From Bifidobacteriaceae bacterium (GTDB lineage Bacteria > Actinomycetota > Actinomycetes > Actinomycetales > WQXJ01): a DNA stretch of 64,000 nt. Positions within the stretch are counted from its first letter, which is position 1, and each line of letters starts with the position of its first letter. Location of the stretch: positions 1 through 64,000 of the forward strand of contig JAIRYJ010000013.1 in the NCBI GenBank assembly GCA_031267825.1, in the 5' to 3' direction. Positions 39,161-48,125 of this stretch are shown here, piece by piece. The position numbers and the translations under genes were made by a program. Below the pieces are notes generated by a model. That model did no database searches. It had not been told where the DNA came from and saw only the letters and a list, made by a program, of their open reading frames with translations.

Positions 39161-39879
39161 TTGAGTCGTCTCTACGGCCCGCCGGATACCGTGACAGGCG
39201 GCCGACCACGGCTAATCGACGAATGGCAGGACGCTCCGGCGATTTGGGACGCGGTGCGCCTAGAAGCTGACCGGGAACCGGAAGCGGGTCAGTTCATATT
39301 GGCGGGATCAGCCACGCCAAGAGACGGCGCCACAGCGCACACTGGGACTGGGCGGTTCTCACGGCTCCGACTGTGGCCCTTCAGTTCAGTTGAATCAGGG
39401 CTTTCAACCGGTACGGTCTCAATTGGGGGCCTCTTGCGGAACGAGCCGATGCCTGTCGCACCTGGTCAAGTGTCCGGCGAAAGGCTGATCAAGGCCATTC
39501 TGGCGGGAGGTTGGCCGTCGTCACTGAACAGATCTGAACAAGAAGCGGCCGAGGTGGCACAGCACTATCTAGACGGACTCATCAGTTCGGACGCTTCACG
39601 GCTCGACGGAACCAGACGCGACCCGGACAAGTTGCGGGCGTTGATCGCGCTCTTGGCAGGTACAAAGCGACCACAGTCTCTAACTCGACCCTAGCCAACG
39701 ACCTGACCGCCGCGCAGGTCGATAAAGCGGCCGCGTCATTGGTCCGGCTGCGCCGCAAGCTGACTTCCGGCGGCGAACGTCCACCAGCTTTCCTGGCCGT
39801 GATGGTAGGAGTCGGCGAGTTCGCGCATCAGCGGCCAGATGGAGTCAGTGTCATTCCTTGCGACCTATTGGGACCGTGA
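39161..39879 (+). pseudogene. remnant A of a DUF4143-type AAA ATPase
   Basis: The first part (frame of 39161 to about 39670) has RPRLIDEWQDAPAIWDAVR (the Walker B-like LIDEWQ) and FILAGSATPRDGATAHTGTGRFSRLRLWP, typical of ATPases with a DUF4143 domain. The frame then shifts by one: VSNSTLANDLTAAQVDKAA continues at 39676 and runs to FAHQRPDGVSVIPCDLLGP and a stop at 39877-39879. The N-terminal P-loop is missing and the central part is deleted. It is non-functional as a whole. No ribosome site is seen. Confidence 0.8.
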
Positions 39880-40090
39880 ACTAGCCAACAAACAGATTCA
39901 GACTGGCCCTACCGCCGCCGGGCCAAGCGATGAGCTGGGAGATGTGGGGCGGCATCGTACTTCTGGACTGGAAGCCGCCACTCAAGCCAACCCGGTTACC
40001 TTTTCGGCGGCTGGGCGGAGTTATTGGTGGACCGTGTCTGGCGGACGGCGAGTCACGGACAATGAATCACAGATCACCGGGGAGGGGATC

Positions 40091-41371
40091 ATGAAACTGA
40101 TTAATCGGCCTAAGGCCATGCTGGTAGGTCTCGCCACCGCCGGGCTGGCTTTAGCTGGATGCGGTCCGGCAACTCAGCCTTCAACCTTCGTCCCGGACGG
40201 CAAGCCTGCCATCAAGCTGACTCAACTTGACGCCTCCGAACAGCCGCCAGCTGGCACTGAGCCGATCAACTGGTTCGGCGAGCGGCTCTTCCCTCTGCTC
40301 CAAGAAGCCAACCCAGACCAAGTAAACCCGGTCTATTCACCACTCTCGGTCTATTTGGCATTAGCCATGGCAGCCGAAGGAGCCCGCGGCAACACCGCTG
40401 AACAGTTCGCTGACCTGTTGGAAGCCGACCAGGCGACAGTCAACCAGGCAGCTGGGGCCCTGCTAGCTGATTACGCTGAACCAGGCGATCCGAACTGGCC
40501 TAACTCGACCATCAATCTGGCCAACTCCGTCTGGATCGATCAGGGTTTCCCAGTCGAACCCAACTATCTGGCCGCCATGGAGGAGTTCTACGACTCTCAA
40601 GCGGTTGAGGCGGACCTGCAACTGCCCGCCACGGTTGATCAAATCAACCAGTGGGTCTCAGATCAAACCAAAGGCCTGATTGATCAGATCATGGAGCCAA
40701 GAGATACCAATGACGTTGTCCTCTGTTTGATTAACGCCTTGTATTTCAAGGGCACCTGGGCCACACCGGCCTTCCCTGAAAACACCGCGCCGACCGATTT
40801 CGCCAGCCCTTCAGGAACTGTTCAGGCGGAAACCATGACTTTCAAGGACACATCCGGCAGTTACTTGCTACTTGACGATGGCACCGAAGGCGCGGTTATG
40901 CCCTATAACACTGGGCGATTCGCCATGCTGGCCGTCATGCCCGCTGGCGGACCGGCGGCGGTCAACTGGGATGGCGCTACATTAGCTAGCTGGCTGGAGG
41001 CGGCTCAATCTAAAGACAGGGTCCTGACGGTCAAGCTACCGAAATGGGAAGTGAACAGCGGCACGCTGGACTTGATCCCGATCCTGCGAGCGGCTGGCCT
41101 GACAGACGCCTTCGACGACACCGTGGCTGACTTTTCTGGTATCAGCCCAGGAGCGCCGGTAATCGATCAAGTCAAACACCGGGCCGTCATCAAAGTCGAT
41201 GAGAACGGCACCGAAGCGGCCGCTGTCACCGAGGTGGCATTCTTGGAATCAATGCCAATGGATGAGCCTGTCACGGTCAACTTTGACCGGCCGTTCATCT
41301 ATTCAATCATCGACACTGAAACTGGTCTGCCGCTGTTCATCGGTCTGATCAACGACCCAACCGCCGCCTGA
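40091..41371 (+). CDS. secreted serpin lipoprotein (serine protease inhibitor)
   Basis: A 426-residue protein with a lipoprotein signal (MKLINRPK, hydrophobic stretch, LALAGC lipobox), so it is probably anchored outside the membrane. The serpin fold is clear: NPVYSPLSVYLALAMAAEGARGNTAEQ, VNQWVSDQTKG-like segment, LINALYFKGTW, and the reactive-loop hinge NGTEAAAVTEVAF followed by SMPMDEPVTVNFDRPFIY. Aligned from the C-terminal side, the scissile bond falls at Met-Asp in PMDEP; counted from the hinge it would be three residues earlier. The ATG at 40091 has GGGGAGGGG just before it; the open frame extends further upstream into remnant A but this start gives the signal peptide. It sits in the accessory island. 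Confidence 0.92.
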   Translation: MKLINRPKAMLVGLATAGLALAGCGPATQPSTFVPDGKPAIKLTQLDASEQPPAGTEPINWFGERLFPLLQEANPDQVNPVYSPLSVYLALAMAAEGARGNTAEQFADLLEADQATVNQAAGALLADYAEPGDPNWPNSTINLANSVWIDQGFPVEPNYLAAMEEFYDSQAVEADLQLPATVDQINQWVSDQTKGLIDQIMEPRDTNDVVLCLINALYFKGTWATPAFPENTAPTDFASPSGTVQAETMTFKDTSGSYLLLDDGTEGAVMPYNTGRFAMLAVMPAGGPAAVNWDGATLASWLEAAQSKDRVLTVKLPKWEVNSGTLDLIPILRAAGLTDAFDDTVADFSGISPGAPVIDQVKHRAVIKVDENGTEAAAVTEVAFLESMPMDEPVTVNFDRPFIYSIIDTETGLPLFIGLINDPTAA

Positions 41372-41505
41372 CGAAACAGCGAAACGGGTCGGCTGGCTTC
41401 TGAACGGCACCGCACCAGCCTTAGGCGGTCCGGATGTTGTCGTTGTGGGCGCGAAACAATTTGCCCGATGCCGTCCCACGGGTCCCGCTGCCAGGCCCGT
41501 CTTGA

Positions 41506-42333
41506 TCACTTGGCCAGGCGTTTTATTCCCTGATGCATGCCGGAGCGGTAAAGGTTGGGCAGGGCACGGGCTGTCCAGACGACGAGCCGGTCACCAACTG
41601 AATTGAGGTAGCGGCGTTTGGGCCGTTCAGCGACAGCCGCTCGGTAGAAAACCTTGGCCAGATCGGCGCTGGTGGCGGACGCGGTCCTGCCTGACAGGAG
41701 CCTATCGACCGCCTCGACCAGCGGCCGGTAAACCGAATCGAGAGCTGTGTTCCGCTTGGCTGTGGCTAAGGCGACCTGAGCCCACTCGGATTGTGTGCCG
41801 CCCGGCTGGACAACGACCGAACGTACGCCGAATCGGCGGACCTCGGCGTCCAGAGTGTCGGAAAACTGCTGCAGCGCGGCCTTGGTGGCGTGATAGAACG
41901 CGCCAAGCGGCGTATAAAGATCGCCACCGATTGATGAAATGTGAACTACGCGGCCGGAGGCTTGCCCGCGCATTGTGGGCAGGACCAGTTTGGTGAGTTC
42001 CACGGCGCCGAAGAAGTTGACGGCGAATTGGGCCCGCACCCGGTCCATCGCGATGTCCTCGACCGGGCCGTATTCGCCATAGCCAGCATTGTTTATCAGC
42101 ACGTCGATCCGGCCCTGCTCAGTTAGCGCGGTGTTGACGAAGGCCTGGTTCGATTCGGAGTTGGTTACATCAAGGGTAAGGACGCGCACCCCGAGGGCGG
42201 CCAGTTCCGTCATCCGCTCGACCCGGCGGGCTCCGGCGTAGACGTGCCATCCTCGGCGGGCGAACAGTTCGGCCGCGGCCAGGCCCATTCCGGCTGAAGC
42301 ACCAGTTATTAGCGCGGTTCTAGTGGTTTCCAT
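41506..42333 (-). CDS. short-chain dehydrogenase/reductase
   Basis: Classical SDR oxidoreductase. Cofactor motif TGASAGMG (residues 10-17), NNAG (about 81-84), catalytic Ser near 133-134 (HISSIGG) and YHATK (Tyr147, Lys151). Substrate is unknown; the sequence resembles SDRs that act on lipids or ketones (hydrophobic C-terminus ending in GIKRLAK). The ATG at 42333 has GAAGGA 9 bases upstream and overlaps the end of the TetR gene, so the two form one operon. It is probably controlled by that regulator. Confidence 0.87.
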   Translation of the reverse strand: METTRTALITGASAGMGLAAAELFARRGWHVYAGARRVERMTELAALGVRVLTLDVTNSESNQAFVNTALTEQGRIDVLINNAGYGEYGPVEDIAMDRVRAQFAVNFFGAVELTKLVLPTMRGQASGRVVHISSIGGDLYTPLGAFYHATKAALQQFSDTLDAEVRRFGVRSVVVQPGGTQSEWAQVALATAKRNTALDSVYRPLVEAVDRLLSGRTASATSADLAKVFYRAAVAERPKRRYLNSVGDRLVVWTARALPNLYRSGMHQGIKRLAK

Positions 42334-42931
42334 GATCATTCCTTCTGGTTGTTGGGGGCAGGAAGATGGCGTCCAGGCTGCGCCTGATAACGCGGCCCAG
42401 TTCGTCATCGCTTAGGTCAAGGCGGGCGTTGTGGCATTGTTCGATTAGCTGCGTCATTGGCGCGAACGTCAGCGCCACCACGAGCCGCGGTTCAGTCTCT
42501 GTCAGGGCATCCGCCGCCACGGCTTCCTCAAACAGGGCGATCAGTGGGCCGATCATCGCGTTTGCTTGGGCGATCGCCTCAGGCCTGACGAAATGAGGAT
42601 TCGCCTGGACAGCTCGCATGAAGTTCGCTTCCAGCGGGTAGGCCTCGAAACTGCGGGCGAAGTGCCATAAGACCAGTTCGAAGCGTTCGCGCAGGCCCAA
42701 GGCGGGTGACAGTTTCTCAGCCAGGCCCTGGTCCATCAACCTCTTGACTTGCAGGTACATCTGGCTCAGCATGTCGGTCTTGTCCTGGTAGTAGACGTAG
42801 GCGGTGGCCGGGCTGACGTGAGCCAGCCTGGCGATTTTGCTGAAACTAACTCCGGCCAGTCCTTCATCACGGGTCAGTTGGAGTACGGCCCGTTCAATCG
42901 CTTCGATTTTCTTGGCGTCTGGCCGTCTCAT
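42320..42931 (-). CDS. TetR family transcriptional regulator
   Basis: A 203-residue repressor. The N-terminal helix-turn-helix (about residues 10-55) has GLAGVSFSKIARLAHVSPATAYVYYQDKTDML, matching the TetR pattern with its Tyr-Tyr-Phe/Tyr-like end. The C-terminal part is the variable ligand domain. It lies upstream of and overlaps the SDR gene. A perfect 12-bp palindrome (42947-42958) lies 16 bp before its start, so it probably represses its own operon. The ligand is unknown. Confidence 0.88.
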   Translation of the reverse strand: MRRPDAKKIEAIERAVLQLTRDEGLAGVSFSKIARLAHVSPATAYVYYQDKTDMLSQMYLQVKRLMDQGLAEKLSPALGLRERFELVLWHFARSFEAYPLEANFMRAVQANPHFVRPEAIAQANAMIGPLIALFEEAVAADALTETEPRLVVALTFAPMTQLIEQCHNARLDLSDDELGRVIRRSLDAIFLPPTTRRNDHGNH

Positions 42932-42946
42932 ACCGCAACTATAACA

Positions 42947-42958
42947 GAATGATCATTC
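42947..42958. promoter_or_regulatory. palindromic operator GAATGATCATTC
   Basis: A perfect 12-bp inverted repeat, GAATGATCATTC, sits between the tetR start (42931) and the upstream DNA. Its position and symmetry fit a TetR-dimer operator overlapping the promoter of the tetR-SDR operon. Binding by this regulator is inferred. Confidence 0.65.
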
Positions 42959-43006
42959 AGTTTTGGCTGTCCTGGTTTCTGCTCGGGTGCGCTCTGGCCC
43001 AAACGG

Positions 43007-43651
43007 TCAAACCATCGCTTTGACGCATCGCACGCAGAACGCCGATCGGCCAGCCGAACGCCGCCCGTCCAACCGAAGCGACACCGCCTCGGCGGTCAAG
43101 CCGACCGCCCGCGCGGCCATGACCAGCTCATCCGGCTCATACTTGCGGTAGCCGTACCGCGTGTGCGGATGCTCACCCAATACTTCCGGCGTGTACAGCG
43201 CGTTAACGAACAGTCCGCCCGGCTTTAGCACCCGTGCCATCTCAGCCAAACCAGCTGCCAGGTCAGGCCAGAAATAGACCGTGTTGACCGAATAGGCCAG
43301 GTCAAAAGAGGCATCCGGCTGGCCGGTGGCCCCGGCACTACCAACCGCCAACACCATCCCACCTTGTTCGACCGCCTTGCGGTAGTGCCGCCGAGCCGCG
43401 GCGATCACCCCCGGTGAGGGGTCAACGCCAACAACAACGACACCTTTGTTGGCCGCCGCTAACAACTCCATAACGAAACCGTTGCCGCACCCCACATCAA
43501 GCACCCGGCCGGACACCGTGGCGGGCAACCCCGCCAAGACCGCGTCATATAGCGGCCTGTTCTGCCGGTTCATCACCGCGCAGACGATCCTCCCGCCCAA
43601 GCCGCTCGGGTTGGCGAACTGTTTGGCGACATAGCGGTCAAGTCCTGGCAC
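43007..43651 (-). CDS. class I SAM-dependent methyltransferase
   Basis: A 214-residue methyltransferase of Methyltransf_11/25 type. Motif I is VLDVGCGNGFVMELL (about residues 50-64). An acidic ribose-binding residue follows in VVVGVDPSPG, and SFDLAYSVNTVYFWPDL and MARVLKPGGLFVNAL are later motifs. The start is GTG at 43651. No neighbour points to a substrate; the 75-bp gap to the TetR operon holds the operator of that operon, not of this gene. Confidence 0.85.
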   Translation of the reverse strand: MPGLDRYVAKQFANPSGLGGRIVCAVMNRQNRPLYDAVLAGLPATVSGRVLDVGCGNGFVMELLAAANKGVVVVGVDPSPGVIAAARRHYRKAVEQGGMVLAVGSAGATGQPDASFDLAYSVNTVYFWPDLAAGLAEMARVLKPGGLFVNALYTPEVLGEHPHTRYGYRKYEPDELVMAARAVGLTAEAVSLRLDGRRSAGRSAFCVRCVKAMV

Positions 43652-43665
43652 CTGTCAAGTATCCC

Positions 43666-44334
43666 GTGGCAGCGGACTACCCGGCGGACGCGGCCCGACC
43701 GGTCGGCATCGTACTTACAGCAGGACACAGCACCGCCGCGGAGTTAGCCGAAGGCGTCTTGAGGGAACCACAATTGTCGAACCTGGTTCGCAGGCGAATC
43801 GTTTCAGCCGATCATCCAGGATTGTTCATATTAACCGCCTCAGCTGCGCCCGCCGATGATTCGACCCGCCAAACCGGGGCGGGGAGGTTTCTCAGGATCA
43901 GTCAATTGATCGCGGCCGTCTCCAGAAACATCGCGTCACAGGCCAACTACACGACACTGGCGAATGATGTGCGTAAGGTCGTTTCGGCGATCATCGCCGA
44001 AACCGTGGCCGCCTACATTGGCGTACTCGAACGGCTGTTCGTGGTAGAGAGGCAACTCGCCTGGACCCCTGGTCCGCGGTCGCGGGCCCGGTTGCGCACC
44101 TCGGCCAAGTCGCACCTGACGGATCCTTCATTGGCGACGGCGGCCATGGGAGTCACGTTTGAACGTCTCAAGGCCGATCCGAACACAACCGGTCGGCTTT
44201 TCGAGAGCGCGGCTTTCCACGACCTCACGGTTTACGCCTCAGTTCTTTGCGGGCAAGTGCCACATTCCCGCGATTCGAACGGCCACGAGATAGACGCTGT
44301 GATAGTCCTTCCGGACGGCCGCTGGGCCGGATGA
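43666..44334 (+). pseudogene. remnant B1 of a DUF4143-type AAA ATPase
   Basis: Starts mid-protein with FILTASAAPADDSTRQTGAGRF, then ETVAAYIGVLERLFVVERQLAW, RSRARLRTSAKSHLTDPSLA, LFESAAFHDLTVYASVLCG and RDSNGHEIDAVIVLPDGRWA, in the order of intact DUF4143 ATPases. The P-loop region and the end of the protein are missing. The stop at 44332 follows directly where the nuclease-like domain should continue. It is probably not expressed as a functional protein. Confidence 0.78.
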
Positions 44335-44585
44335 TCGGCTCCTACATCGAACAGATCACCGAACGGGACATTCCTGAGCTGGGAGCCGACGTGCGGCGTC
44401 CGGCGGAGCTGATGGCCTGGCTAACCGCCTATGCGGCCGCGACCGGCGCCTCCCAGCACCTGAATTGGTTGGAAGGACGGATCGGGGACGCGCTGTTGGA
44501 CAAGGTGGTTGTCACCACCGGTGAGTTCGCTTACCGATTGGAAGAAGGCACGGCGGTCGTTCCACTGGGCCTCCTGGGGCCGTAA
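44331..44585 (+). pseudogene. remnant B2, another DUF4143 ATPase fragment fused out of order
   Basis: In a different frame from B1, this carries the middle segment SYIEQITERDIPELGADVRRP, then WLTAYAAATG, jumps to a C-terminal piece (GDALLDKVVVTTGEFAYR) and ends VVPLGLLGP with a stop at 44583-44585. The middle segment normally precedes the part seen in B1, so B1 and B2 are pieces of two copies, or of one rearranged copy, joined back to back. Confidence 0.7.
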
Positions 44586-44630
44586 CCTGTACATGTCCCC
44601 GCAAGCGCAACAAACAGACTCAGAGGCACC

Positions 44631-45236
44631 ATGGCAGCTAAAGGCGGTGAGCGCATGAACAGTCGACAATCGCAGGCCAAACGGAACAGGGACAAACTGC
44701 TCTTCGCGGGCGTGGAGATGTTCATCGAGCGCGGCTACGACGCCGTTACCGTCGATGACATCGCCGCGGCTTGCGGTGTCTCCAAAGGGGCTTTCTACCA
44801 CCACTTCAGTTCCAAACGTAACGTGCTCGCGACCTATTTTGAAGAAGTGATCGCCAGCCAGGCCGCCGAGGCCATCGTGCCGCATGTGGGCCTGACTGAC
44901 ACGGCATCGTTGCTGGCCTTGTACACGCGCGCCATCGACGGGGGCATGGCCAAACTGGGGGCGGACCTGATGCGGGCATTTTTCTTGGGATCATCGACCG
45001 AACGGCTGGCGAATGTCCGCGACGTGGGTGGTTACCAGGCAATAGAGCGGATCGTGATCGCCGGCAGACAGCGCGGCGAGATCTCCGAACGACACTCGAT
45101 CGCCCACTGCGTTGACTTTATCTTGGCCGTGATGGCGGGCATCTACCTGCGGTGGCTGTGGAACTCGGACAGGCTTTCGATCGACGACTACGCGCTGCCG
45201 ATCATGGCCACAGCCTACGAAGCGATCGCGGCCTGA
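44631..45236 (+). CDS. TetR/AcrR family transcriptional regulator
   Basis: A 201-residue regulator with the helix-turn-helix GYDAVTVDDIAAACGVSKGAFYHHFSSKRNVL (about residues 34-65), a textbook TetR pattern. The C-terminal domain is variable. Two starts are possible: ATG 44631 or ATG 44655, the latter behind GGCGGTGAG. ACCTGTACATGTCC at about 44584-44597, partly palindromic, might be its operator. It converges with the aldehyde dehydrogenase gene; whether it controls that gene is unknown. Confidence 0.88.
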   Translation: MAAKGGERMNSRQSQAKRNRDKLLFAGVEMFIERGYDAVTVDDIAAACGVSKGAFYHHFSSKRNVLATYFEEVIASQAAEAIVPHVGLTDTASLLALYTRAIDGGMAKLGADLMRAFFLGSSTERLANVRDVGGYQAIERIVIAGRQRGEISERHSIAHCVDFILAVMAGIYLRWLWNSDRLSIDDYALPIMATAYEAIAA

Positions 45237-45314
45237 CCCTGGGATCAGCGGCTCTGGCGGTTCGCCCACTGACATGGGGGACGGCATCGGCGGACTGACT
45301 AAGAAGGCAAGAAT

Positions 45315-45360
45315 GACGCCGCGGGCCGGTGGCCTTCTCCGCCTAGCAACCCGCGGCGTC
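45315..45360. terminator. hairpin between convergent TetR and ALDH genes
   Basis: GACGCCGCGGG (45315-45325) pairs perfectly with CCCGCGGCGTC (45350-45360) around a 24-base loop. It sits between two convergent genes and could terminate both. There is no U-tract. Confidence 0.5.
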
Positions 45361-45389
45361 CACACCCCACGTCAATCGACGCCCGTTGC

Positions 45390-46865
45390 CTACAGCGGGA
45401 AGTGGATTGTCTTTAGCTGGCTGAAGTGATCCAGCGTGGTCTTGTAGTTTTCGCGACCGATACCGGATTCCTTGAAACCACCAAACGCACCCCCAGCCGG
45501 GTTGGACAACGCGCCGTTGATCGTGACAGTACCAGTGCGAACCGCCTCAGCCACCCTGATCGCCTTGGCGAGATCGCCAGAAAACACGCCTCCGCCTAAG
45601 CCGTAGACCGAATCGTTGGCGATCTGGACGGCTTCCTCCTCGCCATGGAACTTGATAACAACCACGACCGGACCGAAGATCTCCTCCTGCGCGATACGCA
45701 TCTTGCTGTCGACGTCGGCAAAGATGGTGGGCTCAATGAACAAGCCCTTGTCGAATGGCGGATCGGTAATGCGGTGTCCGCCGCACACCAGCCGGGCACC
45801 TTGTTCGATGCCGGAGTCGATATAGCCCAAAATCGACTCCATGTGGGACTTGTAGGCGATCGCGCCCATTTGCGCGTCCTCTTCCCAAGGCATACCGACC
45901 TTGAAGCCTCTGAACACGCCAGCCAGGGCCTCGACGTACCTGTCATACAAGGTGTCTTCCACCAGAATCCGGCTCTGTAAGGAGCAACCCTGACCGGCCA
46001 GCATCAAGATGTTCTGGACACCGCAAGCCACCGCGTCACCGAACTTCTCCTCCGGAATGTCGCCGAAGTAGATGCCGGCCGACTTGCCGCCCAACTCCAG
46101 CGTCGCTGGAATGATCTTCTCCGCCGCGGCGTGGCCAACGGTGCGACCAACCTCGGTTGAACCCGTGAACGAGAGTTTTGTGATCCCAGGGTGGTCCAGA
46201 ACCCATTGGCCCACTGTGGAACCCTTGCCGTTGACGACGTTGACAACACCTGGAGGCAGCAGGTCCGCGATCTCCTTGATCAATTCCATTGAGGATGCCG
46301 GGGTGAAACTGGATGGTTTCAACACGACACAATTGCCGGCCGCCAGCGCTGGAGCGAGCTTCCAGGCGGCCATGATGAACGGCGCGTTCCAGGGTGTGAT
46401 AGCACCAACCACGCCCACGGGCTCACGCACGACTAGCGAGCGCACGTTGTGGTACGGCCGTGAGATGCCGTCTTCGTGGGTGCGGAGCACGCTGGCGAAA
46501 TACGGGAACTGGTCGGCCGCGAAAAGCATTTCCCAGACCGCTCCGGAAACCGTCTTGCCGCAGTTGAGGGCCTCAACCATGGCAAAATGCTGGAGCTTAG
46601 CGTTGATCCGTTCGTAGATCTTGAGAAGGATCGTGTAGCGCTCTTGCTGGGAAACCTGCCGCCACTTAGGCCATGCCTGCCAGGCTGCCATGATGGCCGC
46701 ATCGACATCTTCCTTAGTCGCCACAGCCGCTGTGGTGACTACTTCACCGTTGGCGGGACAGGTGACGGTTAGCCGTTCCCCGTCGCCTCCGTGAACCCAT
46801 TGGCCGTTGATGTAAAGCGGGTAATAGTCGTCGACCACACCCTTGACGTCTTCAAATGTCGCCAT
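45390..46865 (-). CDS. NAD(P)+-dependent aldehyde dehydrogenase
   Basis: Oxidises an aldehyde to its acid. At 491 residues it has ALDH-superfamily length. Active-site residues are visible: Asn160 (TPWNAPF), Lys183 region (VLKPSS), Glu257 (LELGGKSA) and catalytic Cys294 (GQGCSLQSR). FGGFKESGIGREN near the C-terminus is typical. It resembles the betaine/gamma-aminobutyraldehyde and phenylacetaldehyde-type groups, but the substrate cannot be fixed. The ribosome site is weak (GACAAGAA). It stands alone within the island. Confidence 0.92.
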   Translation of the reverse strand: MATFEDVKGVVDDYYPLYINGQWVHGGDGERLTVTCPANGEVVTTAAVATKEDVDAAIMAAWQAWPKWRQVSQQERYTILLKIYERINAKLQHFAMVEALNCGKTVSGAVWEMLFAADQFPYFASVLRTHEDGISRPYHNVRSLVVREPVGVVGAITPWNAPFIMAAWKLAPALAAGNCVVLKPSSFTPASSMELIKEIADLLPPGVVNVVNGKGSTVGQWVLDHPGITKLSFTGSTEVGRTVGHAAAEKIIPATLELGGKSAGIYFGDIPEEKFGDAVACGVQNILMLAGQGCSLQSRILVEDTLYDRYVEALAGVFRGFKVGMPWEEDAQMGAIAYKSHMESILGYIDSGIEQGARLVCGGHRITDPPFDKGLFIEPTIFADVDSKMRIAQEEIFGPVVVVIKFHGEEEAVQIANDSVYGLGGGVFSGDLAKAIRVAEAVRTGTVTINGALSNPAGGAFGGFKESGIGRENYKTTLDHFSQLKTIHFPL

Positions 46866-47165
46866 TTCTTGTCAGCTTTCTGTCTGCTCGTAACTAAGGG
46901 CCAACTTCTTTGCCAGCCCAGGTCGCATACCAGAGTCTGTTAGATCAGTGTAGCGGGGCCGCTCCTTCTGGTCAATCGTGAGACTGTCTCGAAACGCCCT
47001 TCGCTGGTCCACAAATGGCTGGTGCTGCGCTTGTTAGCTTGAAATTCATGGGATGTCTAGGCTTTTTGGGGGGTGCGGCTTGAGACCTGTGAAGACAGTC
47101 GATACAGTGACGTACGCATACCAGAGTTGGCTGCAATTCTCATTATGTGACACCGGCGGAGGGGG
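46866..47165. other. 300-bp spacer with a candidate plus-strand promoter
   Basis: Divergent region between the ALDH gene and remnant C. On the plus strand TTGAGA (47080-47085), a 17-base spacer and TACAGT (47103-47108) form a plausible promoter for remnant C. Nothing else was recognised. Confidence 0.35.
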
Positions 47166-47924
47166 ATGGATGTAAGCACATTTTGGTTCCAGCAAAACAA
47201 TTCGAGTTGCTCCGGGCGCGTCCTGGCGCAGGCGCGGAGCTTCCACGACGACCCAGATCAGGCGTTGGCGGTGTTTGAGCATCCCCTACTGCTGGACGAG
47301 TGGCAAGAAGTCCCAACGGTGTTAGGGGCGGTTAAGCGATCGGTCGACGCGAATCAACACCGGGGGCAGTTCCTGCTGACCGGTAGCGTGCGAGCTGATC
47401 TGACCGGCGAATCATGGCCCGCGACCGGCCGTGTGGCGATGCTGACCATGACACCGCTCGTCCAGCGCGAGATCAGCTGACGCGCGGCGGGCGACGGCTT
47501 CCTTGAACACATCGAGCTGTCGGAGCCCGCTGGTAGTGATTGGGAATTGCGGGACTACGTCGCAGCCGCGCTGACAGGTGGCTTCCCCGAAGCGCTTACC
47601 AGGGACTCCTATGACCGAAATGACTGGCTGCGCGGATACTTGACCCAGCTCATCCATCGTGACGCGCCAGACCTGGTTGGGCTACGCGATTCAAACGGTA
47701 GGCATGAGGTTGATGTAGTGCTGGAGTATCCCGGCCTTGGACTTGTGGGGTTAGAAGTCAAGACCTCGGCGACAGTGGACGCCAAGGACGCCAAACACCT
47801 GGCGTGGTTGCGCGACGAACGAGGTGATTCATTTGTGCGAGGCATCATGCTCTATACCGGCCCCCGGCCCCGCGAATTGGACGACAGGCTAATCGCGGCC
47901 GCCATCGCATCACTTTGGCAATAG
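47166..47924 (+). pseudogene. remnant C of a DUF4143-type AAA ATPase, with an in-frame stop
   Basis: One continuous frame interrupted by TGA at 47478-47480. Before it: DQALAVFEHPLLLDEWQEVPTVL (Walker B-like) and GQFLLTGSVRADLTG. After it: ELRDYVAAALTGGFPEALTR, WLRGYLTQLIHRDAPDL, then RDSNGRHEVDVVLEYPGLGLVGLEVKTSATV with the nuclease-like E-V-D...E-x-K pattern of the DUF4143 C-terminus. The P-loop is missing and about 100 residues between HRDAPDL and RDSNG are deleted. So there are three lesions in one gene. Confidence 0.8.
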
Positions 47925-48125
47925 CGGCACGCAACCAAAGGCGAGACCAGGACGCTTGGGCGCTGGTCCACGGAATCATGGGTCATGAGTCACGGGTATG
48001 GGTCATTGCGTCGATATCGGAGTTCTACTCCCGAAATCTGTCCACCGAGGTCGCCAATGGGATACGCCCTCTTCTGAGGGCTGGCTGGTACTTCGAGTAT
48101 CTGGAGGACCTTCGAAAATCAAACC

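Noticed and set aside
39839-40090. Longer serpin start at 39839
   Set aside because: The upstream codons overlap the end of remnant A, show no conserved sequence, and would bury the lipoprotein signal.
47478-47480. Selenocysteine or programmed read-through at the TGA
   Set aside because: The gene also lacks its P-loop and a central segment, and no selenocysteine insertion element is evident.
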